Source: Rhodospirillales bacterium (GTDB lineage Bacteria; Pseudomonadota; Alphaproteobacteria; Geminicoccales; Geminicoccaceae). Taken from it: a DNA stretch of 5,862 nt. The stretch is from assembly GCA_007131045.1 (NCBI GenBank), contig SLRI01000682.1, forward strand, positions 1-5,862, read 5' to 3'. This document shows positions 1 through 5,349 of the stretch, piece after piece (positions within the stretch are counted from its first letter, which is position 1; each line of letters begins with the position of its first letter). The position numbers and the translations under genes are program-made. Under the pieces are notes generated by a model. It searched no databases. It saw only the letters and a program-made list of their open reading frames with translations, and was not told the DNA's origin.

Positions 1-31
1 ACATCCCCAGCAATCGTCCGAGATTGGCCAT
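1..31 (-). CDS. Start of a small minus-strand gene, MANLGRLLGM..., runs off left edge
   Basis: Only the first ten codons are in the window (M-A-N-L-G-R-L-L-G-M). The start ATG is at 31-29 on the minus strand, preceded six bases upstream by GGGGAAGG, one of the best ribosome binding sites in the window. The same start and ribosome binding site recur at 1931, where the peptide reads MANLGRLLEMLL. Conservation of both the site and the first residues supports a real start. The product is not recognised. A short amphipathic N-terminus followed by Gly-rich sequence occurs in some DUF533/TerB-like proteins, but that is a guess. Confidence 0.45.
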   Translation of the reverse strand, partial: MANLGRLLGM

Positions 32-162
32 GATCGCCTTCCCCTCACGGTCCGTGTGAAGAAGCAAACTCGCGACGGCGGCGGACGTTCCGTGGGCGCG
101 GAGGCGAGGCAAGAAAAACGGCAAGGCACACCTCCCAGACGACCCCTCCGGTCCTTCGGGAT
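1..162. repeat. Direct repeat copy A (intergenic element with gene start)
   Basis: This copy aligns base for base with 1901-2062 at an offset of 1900, with about 22 differences and one single-base gap in the A run near 118, or about 86% identity by hand count. Similarity fades just after the shared CTCCGGTCCTTCGGG near 160. The left limit is unknown because the window begins inside the repeat. Read on the minus strand it holds a degenerate hairpin near 111-137, a GGGGAAGG ribosome binding site at 37-44 and an ATG at 29-31. It therefore looks like the 5' region of a small gene rather than an insertion sequence. No transposase or terminal inverted repeat is visible. Confidence 0.85.
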
Positions 163-1165
163 GGTGGCGGTCTGGGTGCTGGCGGTAGGTGGCGGCGGTG
201 CGTGGTCGGGGCCGTTCTTCACGGTGACGACCCGGCGGTTCACCAGCGAAGTGGACAGTGTCGAGGCGGCGGTCGAGGAGAGCTTGGCCCGTCAGCGGGA
301 CCGCCTGCATCAGCGGATCGCAGCACAGGAGGAGCTTTCGCGGCACGAAGCGGCGCGGCTGGGCGATCTGCTGGACGGCCTGGGCGCCGAGATCCGCCAC
401 GTCGAGCAGCAGATCGGGTTCCAGGAGCAGCGCGTGGCGCTGTTCGAAGCAGATTTCGCCTCGGCGGGGCAACTGGTCGAAAGGGGGGTACTGACGGCAG
501 CGGAGCATCGGCGCCGTGAGGAGGCGCACCTGCAGCAGCAGCAGAACCAGAGCGAGCTGGAGCGGCGGGCGGCCGAGCTTCGCCGGGATCGGGCTGCTGC
601 CCGACATGCGCTCGACCAGCTGCCCTTCGTGCTGGACGAGCAGCTGCAAGTCCACTGGAAGGAGCTCTCCCAGGTCGAGCAGCAGATCGCGCAGAACCAG
701 GGACGGCACGGCTATACCGTCGTCGCACCCATCGACGGCCGCATCACCACGCTCCAGGCGACGGTCGGCCGGACCGCCGACCCGCGCCACCTGCAGATGG
801 AGATCGTCGACGAGGACGACCGGATGCAGGCGCGGCTGTTCGTGCCGACCCGCGCCATCGGATTTCTCGAGATCGGCCAAGAGGTCCGGCTGCTCTACGA
901 CGCCTTCCCGTACCAGAGCTACGGGGTCTACGGCGGCAGGATCGCCAGCGTCTCGCGCACCATCGTCAACCAGGGCGAAATCGCCGTGCCGGTGGCGCTG
1001 ACCGAGCCCTCCTACCTGGTCACGGTCGACCTCGACCGGCCCGATGTCGAGGCCTACGGCAAGCAAATTCCGCTGCAGCCGGACATGCTGCTGACCGCCG
1101 ACATCGTCCTCGGCAAATCGTCATCGTCTACCTCGCGGCCACACTCGCCCTCGCCGGCCATCTGA
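56..1165 (+). pseudogene. HlyD/CvaA-type membrane fusion protein of a type I secretion system, truncated at both ends
   Basis: The open frame (369 residues from GTG 56) is a periplasmic adaptor that would link an inner-membrane ABC exporter to an outer-membrane channel. Recognisable HlyD sequence begins near residue 52 (PFFTVTTRRFTSEVDSVEAA). A long Glu/Gln/Arg-rich coiled-coil hairpin follows (about 65-215), then the second lipoyl half YTVVAPIDGRI (220-230). The beta-barrel region comes next (about 258-350), with VPTRAIGFLEIGQEVRLLYDAFPY, typical of the CvaA branch. The cytoplasmic N-terminus, transmembrane anchor and first lipoyl half are absent. Residues 1 to about 35 are translated from direct repeat A and are not HlyD. 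After ADIVLG (about residue 353, near base 1112) the frame enters exporter DNA out of frame and stops at 1165. I infer a non-functional remnant that has suffered deletions at both ends. Confidence 0.82.
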
Positions 1166-1759
1166 CCGTCGGCCTGATCTTCGCCTTCATGGCCTACAAG
1201 CGGCACTTCATCGACAAGACGGTACTGTTGGTCGAGCGGCTGATCGAGTTCCTGCTGCTCGGCCTGCACCTCGAGCGCCTGGCCGACATAGCGCTGAACC
1301 CGGTCGAGAAGGGGCACGATGCAGGACGACCAGCTCCTTTCGGGCTCGATCGCCGAGAACATCAGCTTCTTCGACGCCACGGTCGACGAGGCCCGCATGG
1401 TCGAATGCGCCGAGATCGCCTGCATCCACGACGAGATCAGCGCGATGTCGATGGGCTACAACAGTCTGATCGGCGACATGGGCAGTAGCCTCTCGGGCGG
1501 CCAGAAGCAGCGCTTGCTGCTCGCCCGGGCGCTCTACCGCCGCCCCAAGGTGCTGGTCCTCGACGAGGGCACCGCCCATCTCGACGTGGCGACCGAGCGG
1601 CTGATCAACCAGCGCCTGCGCACCCTCGACCTCACCCGAATCAGCGTCGCCCACCGCCCCGAAATGATGAGCGGCGCCGACCGCATCGTGCGGATCGAGG
1701 CCGACGGCGTTAGCGAACTGCCGCGCGGCCTGCCTCCGGATGCGCCCGCCGTCACCTGA
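1111..1759 (+). pseudogene. CvaB-type (C39 peptidase) ABC exporter remnant, internally deleted
   Basis: Two pieces remain of an exporter that normally has about 700 residues. The first, in frame 1 from about 1114 to 1316, reads IVIVYLAATLALAGHLTVGLIFAFMAYKRHF...LLGLHLERLADIALNPVEKGHD, which is the last transmembrane helix and the linker to the ATPase. The second, in frame 2 from ATG 1319, has 146 residues: Q-loop MQDDQ (1-5), ABC signature LSGGQKQR (58-65), Walker B VLVLDE with the catalytic Glu (78-83), D-loop region TAHLD and switch His in AHRPE (112). The leader peptidase domain, most of the membrane domain, and the ATPase N-terminal half with Walker A are missing. In intact systems this protein cleaves double-glycine leaders and exports bacteriocin-like peptides. 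Without Walker A and with a frame change at about 1317 it cannot work. The ATG at 1319 is simply the Met of the Q-loop and not a true start. Confidence 0.85.
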
Positions 1760-1931
1760 CGAGTTTCAGCAAGACCGCCGTGCTGCCAAAGCCCGGCCGT
1801 CGCAGCTTGGTTCGCGACCAAGCCGGCCAACCCCAGCCGTATCGACCCGCGCCGCCAGACGAGCCGAACTTGCCCCGCCCCACCATCCGCGTCGCCAACA
1901 ACATTTCCAGCAATCGTCCGAGATTGGCCAT
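1752..1931 (-). CDS. Small minus-strand gene or gene remnant, MANLGRLLEMLL..., 59 residues
   Basis: The frame begins at ATG 1931-1929, six bases after GGGGAAGG, and ends in TGA at 1754-1752, overlapping the tail of the exporter remnant head-on. The first 12 residues look like a genuine protein start and match the one at the left edge. The body is Gly/Arg/Trp-rich (FGSSGGAGRYGWGWPAWSRTK), with no domain I recognise. The later part may be frameshifted or degraded, because the neighbouring frame gives the equally plausible hydrophobic run IRLGLAGLVANQAATAGL. The leader, with a hairpin at 2019-2040, is shared with the left copy. It may be a live small gene or a broken copy of the one leaving the left edge. 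Confidence 0.35.
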   Translation of the reverse strand: MANLGRLLEMLLATRMVGRGKFGSSGGAGRYGWGWPAWSRTKLRRPGFGSTAVLLKLVR

Positions 1932-2062
1932 GATCGCCTTCCCCTGGCGTTCCGTGTGAACGAGCAAGATCGCGACGGCGGCGGACGTTCCGTGCGCGTG
2001 GAAGCGAGACAAGAAAAAACGGGGAGGCACGCCTCCCCGTGAGCCCCTCCGGTCCTTCGGGG
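1901..2062. repeat. Direct repeat copy B
   Basis: This is the partner of 1-162 in the same orientation. The spacing between the copies is about 1.74 kb and contains all of the secretion-system remnant. The copy holds the start and ribosome binding site of the minus-strand MANLGRLL gene at its left end. At its right end it holds an intact terminator-like hairpin, where copy A has a decayed one. Read on the plus strand it gives RDGGGRSVRVEARQEK, nearly the same as the first residues of the truncated HlyD frame, which shows that the HlyD N-terminus is repeat-derived. Confidence 0.85.
2011..2040 (-). terminator. Rho-independent terminator-like hairpin, minus strand
   Basis: The sequence has a perfect inverted repeat, ACGGGGAGGC (2019-2028) and GCCTCCCCGT (2031-2040), with a minimal loop. 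On the minus strand it is followed directly by six T residues and then CTT (2019-2011). This is the classic intrinsic terminator layout for leftward transcription. It lies about 80 bases upstream of the MANLGRLL start, so it could end an upstream minus-strand gene or act as an attenuator in the leader of that gene. Confidence 0.55.
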
Positions 2063-2375
2063 TAGCCCGCCGTCGTCGACACCCGGACCGAGCACAACAG
2101 CAACGAGATCCCGAAGAGCGTCTGCCCCGGGGCATCGACGACCCGCGCAGCCGATGTGGCAGGAAAAGGGGGAAAGAAAGCCGGGAAGGCACGTCTTCCT
2201 GGGCCCATCCGTTACTCGGCGCCGGATGCCACGACCGGGTCAGAGCATCGAGATCGCCCTGCCACTCGTGATTTTCCGCGCCGAGGTGATGCGGCTGCCG
2301 TCCCAGTAGTAGCGGAAGTGATGCGGGCGCTCGATCGACGCCGAGCGCGCAGCGGAGCGGGGAATCGTGCTGCTC
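2063..2375. other. Gene-poor stretch with degraded minus-strand coding traces
   Basis: No convincing gene fills this stretch. On the minus strand about 2065-2150 reads ARVVDAPGQTLFGISLLLCS, a hydrophobic run that might be the scrap of a membrane protein, although neither the start nor the rest is present. Another minus-strand frame, ending at TGA 2242-2240, gives a tail rich in aromatic residues, described separately. The long frames visible here on both strands are Arg/Pro/Ala-rich, as expected from GC-rich non-coding DNA. Confidence 0.4.
2161..2203 (-). terminator. Second terminator-like hairpin, minus strand
   Basis: The stem CCGGGAAGG (2181-2189) pairs with TCTTCCTGGG (2194-2203), allowing G-U pairs. 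On the minus strand it is followed by a broken T-rich tract (CTTTCTTTCCCCCTTTT, complement of 2180-2164). Its core, AAGAAAG-CCGGGAAGGCACG, resembles the hairpin region of the direct repeats (AAGAAAAAACGGGGAGGCACG), so it may be a third, diverged copy of that part. It sits 37 bases beyond the TGA at 2240 of a minus-strand frame, where a terminator would be expected. Confidence 0.35.
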
Positions 2376-2386
2376 GATGGCACCAT
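2240..2386 (-). CDS. Possible minus-strand gene tail or small ORF (48 residues), unrecognised
   Basis: From ATG 2386-2384 the minus strand encodes 48 residues, with the aromatic-rich tail HHFRYYWDGSRITSARKI near the C-terminus and a TGA stop at 2242-2240. The Tyr/Trp/Phe cluster is unlike the Arg/Pro/Ala composition of chance frames in this DNA, and a terminator-like hairpin follows 37 bases on. The frame also stays open upstream of the ATG to about 2422, and there is no good ribosome binding site, so this may be the end of a larger lost gene. No family is recognised. It overlaps the conserved element upstream of the first GNAT gene. Confidence 0.22.
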   Translation of the reverse strand: MVPSSSTIPRSAARSASIERPHHFRYYWDGSRITSARKITSGRAISML

Positions 2387-2407
2387 GATGCATCTCGCTG
2401 CATTTCG
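2376..2407 (+). promoter_or_regulatory. Conserved 32-base upstream element, copy 1
   Basis: The element matches 3870-3901 at 27 of 32 bases and lies 89 bases before the start of the first GNAT gene, against 91 bases for copy 2. The flanking leader sequence between the box and the start is not conserved, so the box stands out. It contains the palindrome GATGCATC and the half-site GCTGCATTTCG. It could be an operator, part of a promoter, or a leader-RNA element. No clear sigma-70 -35/-10 pair was identified. It also encodes a tiny frame, MMHLAAFR followed by TAG (2385-2411). Confidence 0.5.
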
Positions 2408-2422
2408 ATAGTCATGGGGCCT

Positions 2423-2439
2423 TCATCCGCCTTGGATGA
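2423..2439 (+). other. Small leader hairpin upstream of the first GNAT gene
   Basis: TCATCC and GGATGA form a perfect six-pair stem around a five-base loop, between the conserved box and the start codon at 2497. No T run follows, so it is not an intrinsic terminator. It may only be a chance fold. The leader of the second gene has a different, unrelated inverted repeat (GGGAG near 3908 and CTCCC near 3922). Confidence 0.2.
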
Positions 2440-2496
2440 GAAAGCCGATGCAGGCAACCTGAAAACCGTCTCCGTCCCTCGTTGATCCGGACCCCG

Positions 2497-3852
2497 ATGC
2501 TCGGTTTACGCCTGCTGCAGCTCTGCGCCGCCATTCTGCCCAAAGTCGAGCTGCATGCGGTCTGTCGTAAGTCGATCCACGATCAGCCCGACCAGACGAC
2601 GACGCCGGCGGCAGCCGCGGTCGACTTCGTGCTCGCCGAGCCGGAACGGGCCGCGGAACTGGACGCACTTGCGGAAGCGGCGGCGGCCGATCGGGCGATG
2701 CTCGATCGACGCTGGCGTGAGCGACAGCTCTGCGTGGTCGCCGAGGCGGGCGACCATCTCCTCGGCTACGGCTGGCTCTGCCGGCGCATGGCGATGCTGG
2801 AGATGGGCCTCGCCAAGACCGACGCGTCGGACATCTTCCTCAGCGAACGGGTCGTGGCGCCGACGCCGGGAGTACCGGGCCTCGATGAAGCGCTCGAGCG
2901 GGCGATGCTGGGCCTCGCGCGCGAGCAGGGTGCGACCCGGGCGTTTCGTATCCTCGAGGCCGAAAAGCGCCACGGGGTCGACGCGGCGATCGCTGCCGGC
3001 TGGACCGTCACCGGCACCGCCTTCCTCCTGCGCGGCTGGCGCAGCAACAAGCCCAGGCTCTGGCTCACCCTCGGCAATGTCTACCCGCTGCAGCTCTTGC
3101 AGGCGCTCGAGGACGAGGCCGACGCAGAGCCCGTCATCCCCTTTGCCAAGCTGGTGCGGCGCACGCTGGCACGCCCGTTCCAGTGGCTGCGCCACGGCGT
3201 CTTCCACCTGCAGTTGCTTCGTCTCGGCACCTGGTGCCTTTCCTGGTTCGGCCATGCACGACTGATCTTCGTCTGCCGCCGCGATCTCGCCAAACCCATC
3301 CCGCACTGGGACGCCCTGGTGCCGATCACCATCAGCCGGGCCGTGCCGGAAGACGTCGAGGAGATCGCCGGCCTCGACCCCGAAGACGACAGCGATTGCG
3401 TGCCCGTCTACCGCGAGCGCTTGCACCGCGGCGACCAGTGCTTCATCGCCCGGATCGACGGCCGGATCGTCGCCTGCAACTGGATCCGGCTGAAAGCCGC
3501 CTGGTCGTTCACCGAAATCCGCATCGCCGATGACGAGATCTACATGACCGACGGCTATACCATTCCCGAATACCGCGGCAAGCGCATCCACCCGGCGATG
3601 AACGCCGCCATGCTGCGCTACGCCAAGGAGCAGGGATTCAAGGCCTCCTATTCGATCCTGATGGCGCGCAACAGCAATTCCTGGATCACCATGCCGCGGG
3701 TCGGCTGGGAGCTCTCCGGCGCGGTCGTCTCGTTCGAGTCTGAAGGCGGCAGGGAGCGCTTCTGGTGCATCAAGGGCAGGCCCTACCCGATGCTGCTCGA
3801 CCAGCCACGCGGCCGAGCACGTGTCGACCCGGCCTTGGGTCCCGCCGACTGA
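2497..3852 (+). CDS. Two-domain GNAT-family acetyltransferase-like protein, paralog 1
   Basis: This 451-residue protein has two GNAT-fold halves. The N-terminal domain spans about 42-182 (VDFVLAEPERAAEL, RQLCVVAEAGDHLLGYGWL, LERAMLGLAREQG, AAGWTVTG). A hydrophobic, basic linker spans about 183-273 (PFQWLRHGVFHLQLLRL). The C-terminal domain spans about 276-414 (ITISRAVPEDVEEI, RGDQCFIARIDGRIVACNWI, YMTDGYTIPEYRGKRIHPAM, NSNSWITMPRVGWELSG). YRGKRI at 359-364 fits the acetyl-CoA pyrophosphate loop. The equivalent N-terminal segment, TPGVPGLDE, lacks that pattern, so only the C-terminal half is likely to bind cofactor. The conserved N-terminus LRLLQLCAAILPK...AVCRK is specific to this pair. ATG 2497 is chosen over TTG 2482 because it aligns with the Met of paralog 2; the ribosome binding site is weak. 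No signal peptide is evident. The acceptor substrate is unknown. Confidence 0.85.
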   Translation: MLGLRLLQLCAAILPKVELHAVCRKSIHDQPDQTTTPAAAAVDFVLAEPERAAELDALAEAAAADRAMLDRRWRERQLCVVAEAGDHLLGYGWLCRRMAMLEMGLAKTDASDIFLSERVVAPTPGVPGLDEALERAMLGLAREQGATRAFRILEAEKRHGVDAAIAAGWTVTGTAFLLRGWRSNKPRLWLTLGNVYPLQLLQALEDEADAEPVIPFAKLVRRTLARPFQWLRHGVFHLQLLRLGTWCLSWFGHARLIFVCRRDLAKPIPHWDALVPITISRAVPEDVEEIAGLDPEDDSDCVPVYRERLHRGDQCFIARIDGRIVACNWIRLKAAWSFTEIRIADDEIYMTDGYTIPEYRGKRIHPAMNAAMLRYAKEQGFKASYSILMARNSNSWITMPRVGWELSGAVVSFESEGGRERFWCIKGRPYPMLLDQPRGRARVDPALGPAD

Positions 3853-3869
3853 CCGCCTTCGGCCGTTTG

Positions 3870-3901
3870 GATGCTACCATGATGCGCATCGCTGCATTTC
3901 G
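3870..3901 (+). promoter_or_regulatory. Conserved 32-base upstream element, copy 2
   Basis: This is the partner of 2376-2407. It begins 17 bases after the stop of paralog 1 and ends 91 bases before ATG 3993. The palindrome here is GATGCGCATC, in place of GATGCATC in copy 1, followed by the same GCTGCATTTCG. Keeping this box between two adjacent same-strand genes suggests that paralog 2 has its own control signal and does not depend only on read-through from paralog 1. Confidence 0.5.
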
Positions 3902-3992
3902 GGGTGTGGGAGGACGCTGGGCTCCCTGGAAGCGCCGGCCGACCCACGCTACGCGACCTTCGACGCAACCGCCTTCTCCACCTGGATCCTCG

Positions 3993-5336
3993 ATGCGTGG
4001 CCTGCGCCTGCTGCGGCTCTCCCTCGCCATCCTGCCGAAGGCCCGGCTCTGTGCGGTCTGTCGCAAGAACGTTCCGGAGCCGGGTGACGAGGCTGCGCCA
4101 CTGACGACGGGCGACGTCCGCTTCGTGCCCGCCGAACCCGAACGAGCCGCGGAGCTCGAGGCGCTGGCGCCGGAGGCGACCGACCGGGCACTGCTCGATC
4201 GACGCTGGCGCGAGCGACAGCTCTGCATCGTGGCCGAATCCGGGGATGCACTCGTCGGCTACGGCTGGCTTTGCCAACGAATGGCCAAGCTGGAGCTGGG
4301 CATCGCCAAGGCCGATGCACCGGACATTCTCCTGGCCGAGCGGGGCGTGGCAGCGACACCGGCAGGGTCGGCGCTCGCTCTCGGCCTCGAGCGAGCAATG
4401 CTGCGTCGGGCGCGCGAACTCGGTGCCAAAAGGGCGTTTCGTGTTCTCGACGCCGAGCGACAGCAGCCGCTCGACGCGGCGGTCGCCGCGGGCTGGACCG
4501 TCACCGGTGCCGTCCTGCTCCTCGCCGGCTGGCGAACGGCCAAGCCCCAACTCTGGCTGATCTTCGGCTCGGTCTATCCGCTGCAACTCCTGCGGGCGCT
4601 CGAGGACGAGGCGAAGATAGAGCCCGTCATCCCGCTGGGCAGGCTCGTGCGGCGCAGCCTGGTGCGGCCGTTCCAGTGGCTGCGCCACGGCGTGTTCCAT
4701 CTCAGGCTGCTGAACATCCTGACTTGGCTGCTCGGCTGGTTCGGCCAGTCCCGCCTGATCTTCATCTATCGGCGTGACCTGCAAAAACCGTTCGTGCCGC
4801 AGCAGGCGAGGGTGCCGGTCACCGTCAGCCGTGCCGTCGAGGCCGATGTCGAGGAGATGGCGGCTCTCGAGGACGAAGATGCCGATCGGGTCGAGATCTA
4901 TCGCAACCGTCTCAGACGTGGCGACCAGTGCTTCGTCGGGCGCATCGACGGGCGCATCGTCGCCACGGACTGGATGCGCTTCGGGACGGCCTGGTCATGG
5001 GCCGACATTCGGGTCGAGGACGGTGACATCTACATGACCGACGCGTACGCCGCACCCGAATGGCGCGGCAATCGGATCGCAGCGGCGATCCACAGCAAGA
5101 TGCTGGCCTACGCGCAAAGCCGGGGCTTTCGGCACTCCTACTCGATCCTGGATGCCAACAACGCGAACTCGTGGGCGATGCTGCCGCGGATGGGCTGGGA
5201 GCTCACCGGGGTCTTGCTGTCGTTCCAGAGCCGGGCCATGGACGAGCGCCGCTTCTGGACGGTCAGCGGCTCGCCCTACCCGATGCTGATCGACGGCCGA
5301 AAGAACGTCGTCGATCCCGAACGGCCCGTCGACTGA
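3993..5336 (+). CDS. Two-domain GNAT-family acetyltransferase-like protein, paralog 2
   Basis: This 447-residue protein aligns along its whole length with the preceding one, at about 60% identity by hand (roughly 273 of 450 positions), with only one- or two-residue gaps. The N-terminal GNAT-like domain spans about 42-181, the linker 182-272 and the C-terminal GNAT domain about 275-412. WRGNRI (357-362) forms the acetyl-CoA loop, and N-terminal ATPAGSALA again lacks it. Strictly shared blocks include RRWRERQLC, YGWLC, ARPFQWLRHGVFHL-like (here VRPFQWLRHGVFHL), RGDQCF, DGRIVA, SYSIL and GWEL. CAVCRK at 20-25 has a CxxC where paralog 1 has HAVC. The start at 3993 is supported by the MxGLRLLxL match. 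The frame is open upstream to ATG 3879 and beyond, but that 38-residue extension is Pro/Arg-rich and absent from paralog 1. The two genes are 140 bases apart. Confidence 0.85.
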   Translation: MRGLRLLRLSLAILPKARLCAVCRKNVPEPGDEAAPLTTGDVRFVPAEPERAAELEALAPEATDRALLDRRWRERQLCIVAESGDALVGYGWLCQRMAKLELGIAKADAPDILLAERGVAATPAGSALALGLERAMLRRARELGAKRAFRVLDAERQQPLDAAVAAGWTVTGAVLLLAGWRTAKPQLWLIFGSVYPLQLLRALEDEAKIEPVIPLGRLVRRSLVRPFQWLRHGVFHLRLLNILTWLLGWFGQSRLIFIYRRDLQKPFVPQQARVPVTVSRAVEADVEEMAALEDEDADRVEIYRNRLRRGDQCFVGRIDGRIVATDWMRFGTAWSWADIRVEDGDIYMTDAYAAPEWRGNRIAAAIHSKMLAYAQSRGFRHSYSILDANNANSWAMLPRMGWELTGVLLSFQSRAMDERRFWTVSGSPYPMLIDGRKNVVDPERPVD

Positions 5337-5349
5337 TCGCGTTGCTGTA

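Noticed and set aside
1189..1488. 99-codon plus-strand frame beginning MAYKRHF
   Set aside because: The first 44 or so residues are the exporter linker, but the frame leaves homology after KGHD and then reads the ATPase domain out of frame. It is part of the pseudogene and not a separate gene.
1..2062. Composite transposon flanked by direct repeats
   Set aside because: The repeats carry no transposase, no terminal inverted repeats and no target-site duplication that I can see. Their content is a terminator, ribosome binding site and gene start.
1752..2393. 213-codon minus-strand open frame spanning the intergenic region
   Set aside because: Only its last 60 codons have a conserved start and ribosome binding site. 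The part upstream of 1931 crosses the terminator hairpins and the repeat and looks non-coding.
2506..3591. Long minus-strand open frame (361 codons) opposite the first GNAT gene
   Set aside because: It is Asp/Gly/Arg/Pro-rich with no recognisable domain. It mirrors the coding strand of a clear GNAT gene, and a similar mirror frame (3783-4784) lies opposite paralog 2. Such antisense frames are expected in GC-rich genes.
3765..3992. Upstream extension of paralog 2 to the first in-frame start at 3765 or 3879
   Set aside because: The extension overlaps the end of paralog 1 or crosses the conserved box, is Pro/Arg-rich, and has no counterpart in paralog 1, whose alignment begins at the Met encoded at 3993.
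5337..5349. Shared bidirectional terminator between paralog 2 and the LivF gene
   Set aside because: The 13-base gap holds no inverted repeat or T run.
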